The position numbers and the translations under genes are program-made. From assembly GCF_020682705.1 (NCBI RefSeq), contig NZ_JAGTTN010000006.1:124001-188000 (forward strand): DNA of 64,000 bases, given 5' to 3'. This stretch comes from Microbacterium allomyrinae (lineage in GTDB: Bacteria > Actinomycetota > Actinomycetes > Actinomycetales > Microbacteriaceae). Shown here in pieces: positions 14,045-22,469 of the stretch. Within the stretch, counting starts at the first letter, position 1, and every line of letters starts with the position of its first letter. The notes beneath the pieces are model-generated. The model was not told where the DNA came from and ran no database searches. It was given only the letters and a program-made list of their open reading frames with translations.

Positions 14045-14147
14045 GACGATCTGTCGGCCCCCTGCGAGGCATCCGTCTCGATGGATGGTGTGCCCGTCGA
14101 AACCGCGCGGTTTCCTGTCCGTTACACAGGGCCGGACGATCTGTCGG
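14045..14147 (+). promoter_or_regulatory. Twin direct repeats and a 16-base palindrome upstream of potA
   Basis: GACGATCTGTCGG occurs twice (14045-14057 and 14135-14147), 90 bases apart. Between them is a perfect palindrome GAAACCGCGCGGTTTC (14099-14114). The 260-base gap between nei2 and potA holds no gene. The repeat word recurs near other amine-use genes in this window, so these look like operator sites; the palindrome could instead be part of the nei2 3' end. Confidence 0.45.
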
Positions 14148-14287
14148 GGTGGGAGGTTCCGCACCGCGGATCGTCCGGTTCGCGGGTGCGCGCGTTGCGG
14201 GGGGCGAGAGCGCCGATATTGAATACCCCACACATCCCACCCGACCGTGCACCGTCGCGCGGCCCGCGATCAGGAGGACCTCACGAG

Positions 14288-15481
14288 GTGACCACGGCGA
14301 CCGATGCGGAGACTCCTCCCGCGACAGACCCCGTCTCGCAGGACGGCGGGAACGCTCCACGCGGAGCCGTCGTGCTCTCGGGCGTCACGAAGCTCTACGG
14401 CGACCAGCTCGCCGTGGACGACCTCTCGCTCACGATCCAGCCGGGCGAGTTCATCTCTCTGCTCGGCCCCTCCGGGTGCGGCAAGACCACGACGCTGCGC
14501 ATGATCGCAGGCTTCGAGCATCCCGACGCCGGCGACATTCTCATCTCGGGGCGTTCGGTGCTCAACGCCCCGCCGTACCGGCGTGATGTCAACACGGTGT
14601 TCCAGGCATACGCGCTGTTCCCGCACATGTCGGTGGCCGAGAACGTCGCCTACGGCCTGCAGCAGCGTCGGACGCCCAAGTCCGAGATCCGCGACCGCGT
14701 CACCCAGGCGCTCGACCTGGTGCAGATGCGCCGGTTCGGCGACCGCCGCCCCGCGCAGCTCTCGGGCGGCCAGCAGCAGCGCATCGCGCTGGCGCGCGCC
14801 CTGGTCAACCGCCCGTCGGTACTGCTGCTCGACGAGCCCCTCGGCGCGCTCGACCGGCAGCTGCGCGAAGAGATGCAGCTCGAGCTCAAGCTCCTGCAGT
14901 CGCGGCTGGGCATCACCTTCGTCTTCGTGACGCACGACCAGGGCGAGGCGCTGTCGATGAGCGACCGCATCGCGATCATGCGGGCCGGCCGCATCGAGCA
15001 GCTCGCCGACGCCGACACGGTCTACGCCCGTCCCGCATCGGCGTACGTGGCCGCGTTCGTCGGGCAGCAGAACTTCTTCCGTGGCGCCGTGACGGAGTCC
15101 GGCGCCGCCGTCTCGTCGACGCACGCGCTCGTGCGCGGCACCGCCCCGGTGCTGGTGAACGCCGCACAGGGCGAGGCCGCGGTCCGCCCGGAGTACGTCC
15201 GGATCGAGAAGGACCCGCAGGCCGGCTCGGCGACGGCCTCGACCGACCTCAACGCCGCCCGCGGTGAGCTGATCGGCGTCGCGCACCTCGGCGACACGAT
15301 GCAGTACCTCGTGCGGCTGGGCGACGACCAGAGCCTCATCGTGCGGCGGCCGACGCCCGATGCGCCCGCTCTGACCGTGGGCGATCCGGTGCTCTGCACG
15401 TGGGCCGCGCACCACGTCCTGCTCTTCCCCGCCGATGACGCGGCACAGGAGGGCGGCTACGTCGCCCCACCGACCGAGTGA
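14288..15481 (+). CDS. potA: Polyamine-type ABC transporter ATP-binding protein (PotA-like)
   Basis: 397 residues. Walker A GPSGCGKTT (60-68), Q-loop near NTVFQAYALF, signature LSGGQQQRIALARAL, Walker B LLLDEPLGALD, H-loop VTHDQ, and a C-terminal TOBE-like domain (AAVRPEYVRIE...). It energises uptake through the PotB/PotC pair. The GTG start follows AGGAGG at 14272 with a 10-base gap. It opens a four-gene transporter operon; substrate (putrescine, spermidine or another amine) cannot be told from the ATPase alone. Confidence 0.9.
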   Translation: MTTATDAETPPATDPVSQDGGNAPRGAVVLSGVTKLYGDQLAVDDLSLTIQPGEFISLLGPSGCGKTTTLRMIAGFEHPDAGDILISGRSVLNAPPYRRDVNTVFQAYALFPHMSVAENVAYGLQQRRTPKSEIRDRVTQALDLVQMRRFGDRRPAQLSGGQQQRIALARALVNRPSVLLLDEPLGALDRQLREEMQLELKLLQSRLGITFVFVTHDQGEALSMSDRIAIMRAGRIEQLADADTVYARPASAYVAAFVGQQNFFRGAVTESGAAVSSTHALVRGTAPVLVNAAQGEAAVRPEYVRIEKDPQAGSATASTDLNAARGELIGVAHLGDTMQYLVRLGDDQSLIVRRPTPDAPALTVGDPVLCTWAAHHVLLFPADDAAQEGGYVAPPTE

Positions 15482-15580
15482 CCCCGCCCGATCGCCCCGC
15501 CCCATACCCTCCGCAGCACCTCACCGCCCACAGCCGCAGCATCCGCACCACCGGCTCCCGACCCGAACCCGGAGACACCG

Positions 15581-16783
15581 ATGACCCTGAAGAGCGCTAT
15601 GAGTTCGTCGCGCAGCCCGCTGCGTATCCTCGCCCCCGAGGCGTCGGGCCCCGCCATCGTCCGCGAGCTGTCGCGGCGGCGCTTCCTGAGTCTGGCCGCC
15701 CTCGCCGGCGGCGCCACCGTGCTCGCCGCCTGCTCCCCGGCCGGCAGCGGGTCGCCCGCGCCGCAGGCCACCGGCGGCACGCTCGAAGACAACCTGTCGG
15801 TCTACACCTGGGGCGACTACGACTCGCCCGACGTGGTCTCGGCCTTCACCGCGGAGCTCGGCCCCAAGGTCACCCTCGACTCGTACTCGTCGAACGAAGA
15901 GCTCATCGCCAAGCTCATCGCGGCGAAGGGCACCTCCGGCTACGACATCGTGGTGCCCACGGGCGTGTTCATCCCGCAGATGATCGAGAACGGCCTGCTG
16001 ACCGAGTTCAACAAGGATCTGCTCCCCAATCTCTCCAACATGGACCCGGCGTACCTCGGCCGAGCCTGGGATCCGGGCAACGACTACTCGGTGTGCAAGG
16101 CCTGGGGCACGACCGGCTTCGTATACGACAAGACCGTCATCACGCGCGAGCTCGCCACCTGGAACGACTTCTTCGACGCAGCGCAGAACGAGGCGAGCGG
16201 CAAGACCTCGATGTCGGACGACCCCGCGGGCATCATCGGCTCGTACTTCTGGGCGAACGACCTCGACTGGAACACCACGGATCCCGACGAGCTCGAGGCG
16301 TGCCGCGTCTTCCTGGTCGAGCAGATCGCCCCGCACATCTCGGCCTTCGACTCTTACCCCGGGACGAACGCGATCCCGCAGGGAACCCAGGTCCTGATGC
16401 AGGCGTGGAACGGCGACGCGCGCCTGGGCTTGCTCGAGTCGAGCGAGCCGGAGCGCTGGCAGTGGGTGCTGCCGGGTCCGCAGACCGAACTGTGGATGGA
16501 CAACTGGGCGATCGCGGCGGGTGCCCCGCACCCGGAGGCGGCGCATGCGTTCATCAACTTCTCGATGTCGCCCGAGAGCCTGGGTCTGAACCTCGACTAC
16601 ATCGGCTACAACGTCGGAGGCCAGGGCCAGGAGCAGACCGCGGTCGAGTCCGGCCTCGAACTCACCGACCTGATCTTCTTCACCCCTGAGCAGCTCGAGA
16701 CGATGCACGAGCAGGAGCTGAACGACTCGCAGACCGTGCGCGTGGAGATCTGGAACGAGATGAAGGCCGCCGCTGGTGCGTAG
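15581..16783 (+). CDS. potD: Polyamine-type substrate-binding lipoprotein (PotD-like)
   Basis: 400 residues. A twin-arginine motif (SRRRFLSLAALAGG) leads to a lipobox ending in LAAC, so the protein is probably Tat-exported and lipid-anchored outside the membrane. The mature part reads LSVYTWGDYDSPDVV, then EELIAKLIAAKGTSGYDIVVPTG, which is typical of the spermidine/putrescine-binding family. It is 99 bases after potA and overlaps potB by 8 bases. Confidence 0.92.
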   Translation: MTLKSAMSSSRSPLRILAPEASGPAIVRELSRRRFLSLAALAGGATVLAACSPAGSGSPAPQATGGTLEDNLSVYTWGDYDSPDVVSAFTAELGPKVTLDSYSSNEELIAKLIAAKGTSGYDIVVPTGVFIPQMIENGLLTEFNKDLLPNLSNMDPAYLGRAWDPGNDYSVCKAWGTTGFVYDKTVITRELATWNDFFDAAQNEASGKTSMSDDPAGIIGSYFWANDLDWNTTDPDELEACRVFLVEQIAPHISAFDSYPGTNAIPQGTQVLMQAWNGDARLGLLESSEPERWQWVLPGPQTELWMDNWAIAAGAPHPEAAHAFINFSMSPESLGLNLDYIGYNVGGQGQEQTAVESGLELTDLIFFTPEQLETMHEQELNDSQTVRVEIWNEMKAAAGA

Positions 16784-17717
16784 CCGCTCGGCAGGAGCCG
16801 CCCTCGCCGCTCCCGCGTGGGCGTGGCTGCTCCTGTTCTTCGTCGCCCCCGTGGCGATGGTGGTGTGGTTCAGCTTCGGCTACAAGCCGGGCATCTTCGG
16901 CACGCATGCGAACGACATCCTCTCCTTCGATCGCTACGCCGAAGCGATGTCGCCGACGTTCTTCGCGACGTTCCAGAACACCCTCTGGGTGGGCGTGATC
17001 GGCACGGTGCTGTGCTTCGCGATCGGCGCGCCGGTGGCGTATTGGATGGCGTTCAAGGTCAAACCGGAGCGCCGGGGCATCCTGATCGCTCTCGTGCTCG
17101 TGCCGTTCTGGACGAACTTCCTCGTGCGCACGATCGGCTGGCAGGTGATCATGGCGCCCGAGGGATGGCTGTCGACGGCGCTGCAGGCGATCGGCGTGCT
17201 GGACGGCCCGCTCGATCTGCTGTACACGCGCACCGCGGTGATCGTCGGCGTCGTCTACAACTATCTGCCGCTCATGGTCCTGCCGCTGTTCGTCGCGTTC
17301 GACCGGGTCGGTCCGGCGCTGCGCGAGGCGTCGAAGGACCTCGGCGCCGGCAAGCTGTCGACGTTCTTCCGCATCACGCTGCCGCTGTCGCAGCCGGGCA
17401 TCATCGCGGGCGTGCTGCTGGTCTTCATCCCGCTGATGGGCGACTACATCACCGCGACGGTCCTCGGCGGCGCGAAGGGGAACATGGTCGGCCAGCTGGT
17501 CGCGAGCCAGTTCCAGACCGCGCAGAACTGGGCGCTCGGCTCGGCGATGGCGGTGCTGCTCATGCTGGTGATCATGTTGACGATCGGCGTGGCCGCCGGC
17601 ATCATCTGGCTGGTCACGCTCCCCTTCCGCTCCCGCAGCCGGCTCGTCCTCGGGCCGGCGCCGCAGGAGATGCGGGTGGATTCCGTGACCCGGAACGCGC
17701 TGGAGGTGACGCGATGA
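16776..17717 (+). CDS. potB: Polyamine-type ABC permease (PotB-like)
   Basis: 313 residues with six hydrophobic segments. The EAA loop (DRVGPALREASKDLGAGKLSTFFRITLPLSQPGI) lies near residue 180-215, where PotA docks. It starts at GTG inside the last codons of potD and its stop overlaps the potC start by 4 bases, so the genes are translationally coupled. Confidence 0.92.
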   Translation: MRSRSAGAALAAPAWAWLLLFFVAPVAMVVWFSFGYKPGIFGTHANDILSFDRYAEAMSPTFFATFQNTLWVGVIGTVLCFAIGAPVAYWMAFKVKPERRGILIALVLVPFWTNFLVRTIGWQVIMAPEGWLSTALQAIGVLDGPLDLLYTRTAVIVGVVYNYLPLMVLPLFVAFDRVGPALREASKDLGAGKLSTFFRITLPLSQPGIIAGVLLVFIPLMGDYITATVLGGAKGNMVGQLVASQFQTAQNWALGSAMAVLLMLVIMLTIGVAAGIIWLVTLPFRSRSRLVLGPAPQEMRVDSVTRNALEVTR

Positions 17718-18643
17718 CTCGCCCTGAGACCATGACGGCGACCGAGACGATCCTGCGCGCACGCGACGACCAGTCCGCCCCGGCCCGGCCCGTTCGCCGG
17801 CGGGCCCGGCGGTCCTGGTCCGACATCGCGTTCGCGGTGTGGGGCGTGGCCGTGATGCTCTTCCTGTTCCTGCCGATCATCGTGATCGTGATCTACTCCT
17901 TCAACACCGGCCGGCTGCTGGTGTCGTGGGACGGGTTCGGGCTCGACGCCTTCGCGACGATCCTCGAGAAGCCCGCGATCCAGAACGCGGTGCGCGTATC
18001 GCTGATCACCGCCCTGTTCGCCGCGGTGATCGCGACGGCGCTGGGCACGCTGGCCGGAATCGCCATGGCGCGCCACCCCGGCAAGTGGACGTGGTGGTTC
18101 CTGGGCCTCCTGCTGCTCGTGTCGGTGACGCCCGAGATCGTCGACGCCGTCGCGCTGCTGCCGTTCATGGTGTTCCTCGGCCAGGACCTCGGCCTGAGCA
18201 TGTTCAACGACGGCATCGTGCGCCTGTCGGTCGGCTCGTCGCTGTTCGCGACGGCGGTGGTGTCGTACATCGTGCGCGCCCGCCTGGTGGGCCAGGACGC
18301 GAACCTCGAAGAGGCTTCCGCCGACCTGTACGCCAAGCCGCTCACGACGTTCCGCCGCGTGACCCTCGCCCTCGCGATGCCCGCGGTGCTCGCCGGTTTC
18401 CTGCTGGCGTTCACGCTCAGCCTCGACAACACCGTCGTCGCCGCCTTCGTGCAGGTGTCTGGCACCACTCCCTGGCCGGTCTACGTGCTGAGCGCGGTCC
18501 GCTCGGGCCTGCGTCCCGAGATCGCGGCGGTGTCGACGATCATGCTCCTGCTGACACTGGTGGCCTTCGCCCTCGTCGCGCTCGTGCTCAAGCGCGCCGG
18601 CGACTCGGCGACCCAGATCGCCCGGACGATGACCGGCGGCTGA
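17714..18643 (+). CDS. potC: Polyamine-type ABC permease (PotC-like)
   Basis: 309 residues. A basic cytoplasmic N-terminus (ARPVRRRARRSWSD) is followed by six membrane segments and an EAA loop (NLEEASADLYAKPLTTFRRVTLALAMPAV). The ATG overlaps the potB TGA. It completes the importer. The amidohydrolase gene starts 60 bases later on the same strand. Confidence 0.92.
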   Translation: MTRPETMTATETILRARDDQSAPARPVRRRARRSWSDIAFAVWGVAVMLFLFLPIIVIVIYSFNTGRLLVSWDGFGLDAFATILEKPAIQNAVRVSLITALFAAVIATALGTLAGIAMARHPGKWTWWFLGLLLLVSVTPEIVDAVALLPFMVFLGQDLGLSMFNDGIVRLSVGSSLFATAVVSYIVRARLVGQDANLEEASADLYAKPLTTFRRVTLALAMPAVLAGFLLAFTLSLDNTVVAAFVQVSGTTPWPVYVLSAVRSGLRPEIAAVSTIMLLLTLVAFALVALVLKRAGDSATQIARTMTGG

Positions 18644-18703
18644 GCTCGCGGCATCCGCTCGCCCGTCCCGCCGCTTCGCGTTGCGCTCCTCGAGGGAAGA
18701 ACC

Positions 18704-20359
18704 ATGACCTACGCCGACCTCGTCTTCACCGGGGGGCCCGTGTTCACGGCGAACAGCGTGCGCTCGCGCGCGGGCTCGGTCGCCGTCAAGGACGGCCGCA
18801 TCATCGCGGTCATGCCCGGCGACGCCGCCGATCTGGTCGGCCCGCGCACCGAGATCGTCGATCTGAAGGGGCGGATGCTCCTCCCCGGCTTCCAGGACGC
18901 GCACGTGCACCCGGTGTGGGGCGGCCTCGACATGCTGCGGTGCGACCTCGCCGCGTACGGCACGGCACCGGAGTACCTGGACGCGATCGGCATGTACGTC
19001 GCCGCGCATCCCGAGGGCGAGTGGGTCCTCGGCGGCGGCTGGCAGATGTCGGCCTTCCCCGGCGGCACGCCGACGGCGGCGGCGCTGGACGCGGTGACGG
19101 GAGACCGGCCGGCGTTCTTCCCGAACCGCGACGGGCACGGCGCGTGGGTGAACTCCGCCGCGCTGCGGCTGGCCGGGATCGACCGAAGCACTCCGGATCC
19201 CCCCGACGGCCGGATCGAACGCGACGCCGCGGGCATCCCGACCGGCACGCTGCACGAGGGCGCGATGGGCCTCGTCAACCGCCTGCTTCCCGAGGAATCA
19301 CCCGAGCGCCTCACCGAGGCGCTGCTGGTCGGTCAGCGCTACCTGCACTCGTTCGGCATCACCGCCTGGCAGGACGCCATCGTCGGCTCGTACGGGGATG
19401 CCGGAGACCCCGGACCCGCGTACCTCCGGGCCGCCGCCGACGGAACACTGACGGCCCGTGTCGTCGGCGCCATCTGGTGGGATCGCGGAGCCGGCCTCGA
19501 GCAGATCCCGTCGATCCTGGAGCGGCGCGAGCAATACCGCGGCGGGCGATTCGCGGCGACCTCGGTCAAGGTCATGCAGGACGGTGTGGCCGAGAACTTC
19601 ACCGCCGCCATGCTCGAGCCCTACGGCGACGGGCACGGGCACTTCACCGACAACTCGGGCATCTCGTTCGTCGATCCCGCGGTGCTGAACGAGGCCGTGC
19701 CGATCCTGGATGCCGCGGGCTTCCAGGTGCACTTCCACGCCATCGGCGACCGCGCGGTGCGGGAATGCCTCGACGCCGTCGAGCACGCGATCGCCCGCAA
19801 TGGGCGCCGCGACAACCGCCATCACATCGCGCACATCCAGGTCGTCCATCCCGACGACATCGCGCGCTTTCGCGATCTCGGCGTCGCAGCCAACATGCAG
19901 ACGCTGTGGGCCGCTCTCGAACCTCAGATGGTCGACCTGACGCTGCCCTTCCTGGGGTCGCCCCGCGACGCCTGGCAATACCCGTTCGGCGATCTGCTGC
20001 GGGCAGGCGCCGTGCTCGCCGCCGGCAGCGACTGGTCGGTGTCGACGCCCGACCCGCTCGCCGCGATCCACGTCGCCGTCAACCGGATCGCCGCGCCGGG
20101 TCACGAGGAGGGCGAGTACGACGCCTTCCTGCCCGAACAGGCGATCGACCTGGCCACCTCGCTCACCGCGTACACGGCGGGGTCGGCGTGGGTGAACCAC
20201 CTCGATGACACCACCGGCACGATCGAGGCCGGCAAGTACGCCGATCTCGTCGTGCTCGACCGAGACCCCTTCGCCGGCCCCGCCGACGAGATCGGCGGGG
20301 CACGGGTGCTGCAGACCTTCGTCGAGGGCGAGCGCGTCTACGCGGCCCCCGGCGTCTAG
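18704..20359 (+). CDS. Amidohydrolase (YtcJ-like, Amidohydro_3 type)
   Basis: 551 residues. The metal-binding HxH of the amidohydrolase TIM barrel is in PGFQDAHVHPVW near residues 63-74; later ligands lie in VHFHAIGDRA and HHIAHIQ; the final aspartate is in LAAGSDWSVSTPDP. The C-terminus returns to the composite beta domain (GTIEAGKYADLVVLDRDPF). No signal peptide. The family hydrolyses C-N bonds of varied substrates. Its place after potABCD suggests that it may act on an imported amine derivative, but this is inference. Its end overlaps the convergent epimerase gene by 4 bases. Confidence 0.88.
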   Translation: MTYADLVFTGGPVFTANSVRSRAGSVAVKDGRIIAVMPGDAADLVGPRTEIVDLKGRMLLPGFQDAHVHPVWGGLDMLRCDLAAYGTAPEYLDAIGMYVAAHPEGEWVLGGGWQMSAFPGGTPTAAALDAVTGDRPAFFPNRDGHGAWVNSAALRLAGIDRSTPDPPDGRIERDAAGIPTGTLHEGAMGLVNRLLPEESPERLTEALLVGQRYLHSFGITAWQDAIVGSYGDAGDPGPAYLRAAADGTLTARVVGAIWWDRGAGLEQIPSILERREQYRGGRFAATSVKVMQDGVAENFTAAMLEPYGDGHGHFTDNSGISFVDPAVLNEAVPILDAAGFQVHFHAIGDRAVRECLDAVEHAIARNGRRDNRHHIAHIQVVHPDDIARFRDLGVAANMQTLWAALEPQMVDLTLPFLGSPRDAWQYPFGDLLRAGAVLAAGSDWSVSTPDPLAAIHVAVNRIAAPGHEEGEYDAFLPEQAIDLATSLTAYTAGSAWVNHLDDTTGTIEAGKYADLVVLDRDPFAGPADEIGGARVLQTFVEGERVYAAPGV

Positions 20360-21213
20360 ACGACCGCCGCGCGCCGGTCGAGCGCTCGCTCGCCGAGGAC
20401 GCTCGCGTGCTCCGGGATCCAGCCCAGCGCCCGCGCCTCGGCGCCATCCGCCTGCTGGTCGAGCAGCAGCGCGTCGGCGAACGCGGCCCCGAGGCGCGCC
20501 CGCGTAGCCTCGATCGGTTCGGACACGGCGCGGGATCCTGCCGCCTCGGCGACCGCACGCACCGTCTGGGATGCTCCGTCGCTCGCGATGACCCGGCCCA
20601 GCGCTGCGGGGTGTTCGAGCACGCGGAGGTACAGGCGGGCGAGGTCGTCGACGTGGACCCACGTCCAGTGCTGCGCGCCGTCTCCGATGAGAGTGAGTGC
20701 TCCGTCGGCCGTGCGGGGTGCGTCGACGATGAGCGACAGCAGGCCCTTGTCTCTCCCGTACACCACGCCCGGCACGATGATCGTGGTCGCCACCGCCGAG
20801 GCGAGCAGCCGCTCCTCGATGGGCACGCGCCACGCGACGAGCGCAGGCGGGTTCGGCACATCGTCACCACGGATGTCATCACCCGCGCCGTACTCCCAGA
20901 TCCCGCTCGTGAGGATGAAACGCCTCCCTGTGCCGCCGTACTCCTGCTCGACCGCCTCCGCCACCGCGAGATTGAGCCGGGCGGAGTCGTCCGAGGCCGC
21001 CACGTGGATCGCCGCGTCCGTGTCTGCGAGCAGGCCCGCAGACCATGCGACGTCGCTCAGGTCGCCGACGGCCGCGGTGGCGCCGCGTGCCGTAACGACG
21101 GCCGCGGCGGATTCGCTGCGCACGGGGGCGAGGACGCGATGTCCCGCCTCGACGAGAACGTCGAGAACGGCGGAGCCGATGTATCCGGTTGCACCGGTCA
21201 GTAGGATCTTCAT
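20356..21213 (-). CDS. NAD(P)-dependent epimerase/dehydratase family protein (atypical SDR)
   Basis: 285 residues starting MKILLTGATGYIGS, a Rossmann nucleotide-binding motif. No clear YxxxK: the matching region reads TSGIWEYGAG, so it belongs with atypical SDRs of uncertain activity. I chose the ATG at 21213 because upstream frame sequence is the mirror of the divergent gene. It is divergent from the HxlR regulator, whose target it may be. Confidence 0.85.
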   Translation of the reverse strand: MKILLTGATGYIGSAVLDVLVEAGHRVLAPVRSESAAAVVTARGATAAVGDLSDVAWSAGLLADTDAAIHVAASDDSARLNLAVAEAVEQEYGGTGRRFILTSGIWEYGAGDDIRGDDVPNPPALVAWRVPIEERLLASAVATTIIVPGVVYGRDKGLLSLIVDAPRTADGALTLIGDGAQHWTWVHVDDLARLYLRVLEHPAALGRVIASDGASQTVRAVAEAAGSRAVSEPIEATRARLGAAFADALLLDQQADGAEARALGWIPEHASVLGERALDRRAAVV

Positions 21214-21241
21214 GCCATCGACGGTAGAGCCCGACCCGCCG

Positions 21242-21272
21242 GTTACCGCAACGGAACTACTCCCGAGGTAAC
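21242..21272. promoter_or_regulatory. Candidate HxlR operator
   Basis: Inverted repeat GTTACC (21242-21247) and GGTAAC (21267-21272), 19 bases apart, in the 85-base divergent gap. Arm spacing gives about 25 bases centre to centre, compatible with two helix turns for a dimeric winged-helix regulator. Confidence 0.4.
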
Positions 21273-21298
21273 TCCACCGGCCGTGCCAGGAGGACCGC

Positions 21299-21664
21299 AT
21301 GACAGAGATCGCCGCCGACAGGAACGTCCTCGCGCTCACGTGCCCGAGTCGTGTGATCTTCGCGCGAATCGGCGACCGCTGGACGATGTTCATCGTTCTC
21401 GCCCTTGCCGATCGCACGATGCGGTTCACCGAGCTGAAGAACAGCATCGGCCCTGTGGCACCGAAAGTCCTCACCGAGACGCTGCGCGCGCTCGAGGACG
21501 ACGGACTCGTCGCGAGAGACTCGTTCCCCGACTCACCGCCGCGCGTGGAGTACTCCCTCACCGACCTCGGCCGGTCGCTGCTCGAGCCCATCGCCGCGAT
21601 GCGGGCATGGGCCGAGCGTCACGTTCCCGAGGTGCTCGCCTCACGCGAACGCGCGCTGGACTGA
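21299..21664 (+). CDS. HxlR family transcriptional regulator
   Basis: 121 residues, a single winged helix. The CPSRVIFARIGDRWTMFIVLALADRTMRFTELKNSI segment is the usual HxlR opening with its cysteine at residue 15, a residue that senses electrophiles or aldehydes in some relatives. AGGAGG sits just before the ATG. Divergent from the SDR-like gene, which is the natural target. Confidence 0.92.
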   Translation: MTEIAADRNVLALTCPSRVIFARIGDRWTMFIVLALADRTMRFTELKNSIGPVAPKVLTETLRALEDDGLVARDSFPDSPPRVEYSLTDLGRSLLEPIAAMRAWAERHVPEVLASRERALD

Positions 21665-21746
21665 CGCGCACCCCGCCCGCCGACCACGCGCAGCCCCGCC
21701 GCGACCGGCTCGCCCGCGCCGTGATCGAGGGTCTTAGGCTGATGCG

Positions 21747-22304
21747 GTGACCCGCCTGCTCCTGCTCATCGACATCCAGCGCGACTACTTCCCGGGTGGG
21801 CGGCATCCGCTCGTCGATTCGGATGCCGCAGCCGACGCCGCCGGGCGCCTGCTGGCGGGCTTCCGCACGGCGGGCGAGCGCGTCGTGCACGTGCAGCACG
21901 TGTGGGACGGACCGGATGCAGCTTTCTTCGCTCCGGGAACGCCGGGCGTCGAGTTCGACCCGCGCGTGGCGCCCGATGGTGCGGAGCAGGTGATCGTGAA
22001 GGCCCGCCCCAACGCGTTCCTCGGCACCGGGCTGGAAGCACTGCTGCGGGCCGCTGCCCCCGACGAGCTCGTGGTGGCGGGAATGATGTCGAGCATGTGC
22101 GTCGATGCGACCGTGCGCGCGGCATCCGATCTCGACTTCCCCGTCGCCGTCGCGCAGGACGCGTGCGCCGCGCCGGATCTCGCGTTCGGCGGCACGGTCG
22201 TCCCGGGTGCCCAGGTGCACGCCGCATTCATGGCCGCCCTCGACGGCACCTACGCACGCGTGACCGATGTCGACGCGTTGATCGGCAAGCCGGTCGCCGG
22301 CTGA
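21747..22304 (+). CDS. Isochorismatase-like cysteine hydrolase
   Basis: 185 residues. Catalytic Asp9 (LLLIDIQRDYF), a lysine in VIVKARPNAF and Cys118 (MSSMCVDATVRAA) form the usual triad. The family includes nicotinamidases, N-carbamoyl amidases and similar C-N hydrolases. The GTG start is 6 nt after TAGGCT (21735-21740), so the mRNA is probably leaderless. It precedes the PuuB-like oxidase on the same strand but has its own promoter; its substrate is unknown. Confidence 0.88.
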   Translation: MTRLLLLIDIQRDYFPGGRHPLVDSDAAADAAGRLLAGFRTAGERVVHVQHVWDGPDAAFFAPGTPGVEFDPRVAPDGAEQVIVKARPNAFLGTGLEALLRAAAPDELVVAGMMSSMCVDATVRAASDLDFPVAVAQDACAAPDLAFGGTVVPGAQVHAAFMAALDGTYARVTDVDALIGKPVAG

Positions 22305-22366
22305 TCCCACCCCGGCGGCGGTGCGCAGACGGGATCACCGACTTCCCCGCGAATTACCGTCACCCC

Positions 22367-22377
22367 GACAGGCTGTC
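22367..22377 (+). promoter_or_regulatory. GACAG-G-CTGTC site upstream of the PuuB-like gene
   Basis: An 11-base near-palindrome followed by CGG. Its right half resembles the CTGTC part of the repeats upstream of potA and mmsA. The surrounding 165-base gap holds no gene. Confidence 0.3.
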
Positions 22378-22469
22378 CGGCCGGCCCGGCACCTTCCGAC
22401 ATCCACCCCGTGCCGCCGCGACCGTCCCCGCGCGATGATGGAGGAAACATCGCATCGGAGTTGATACCC

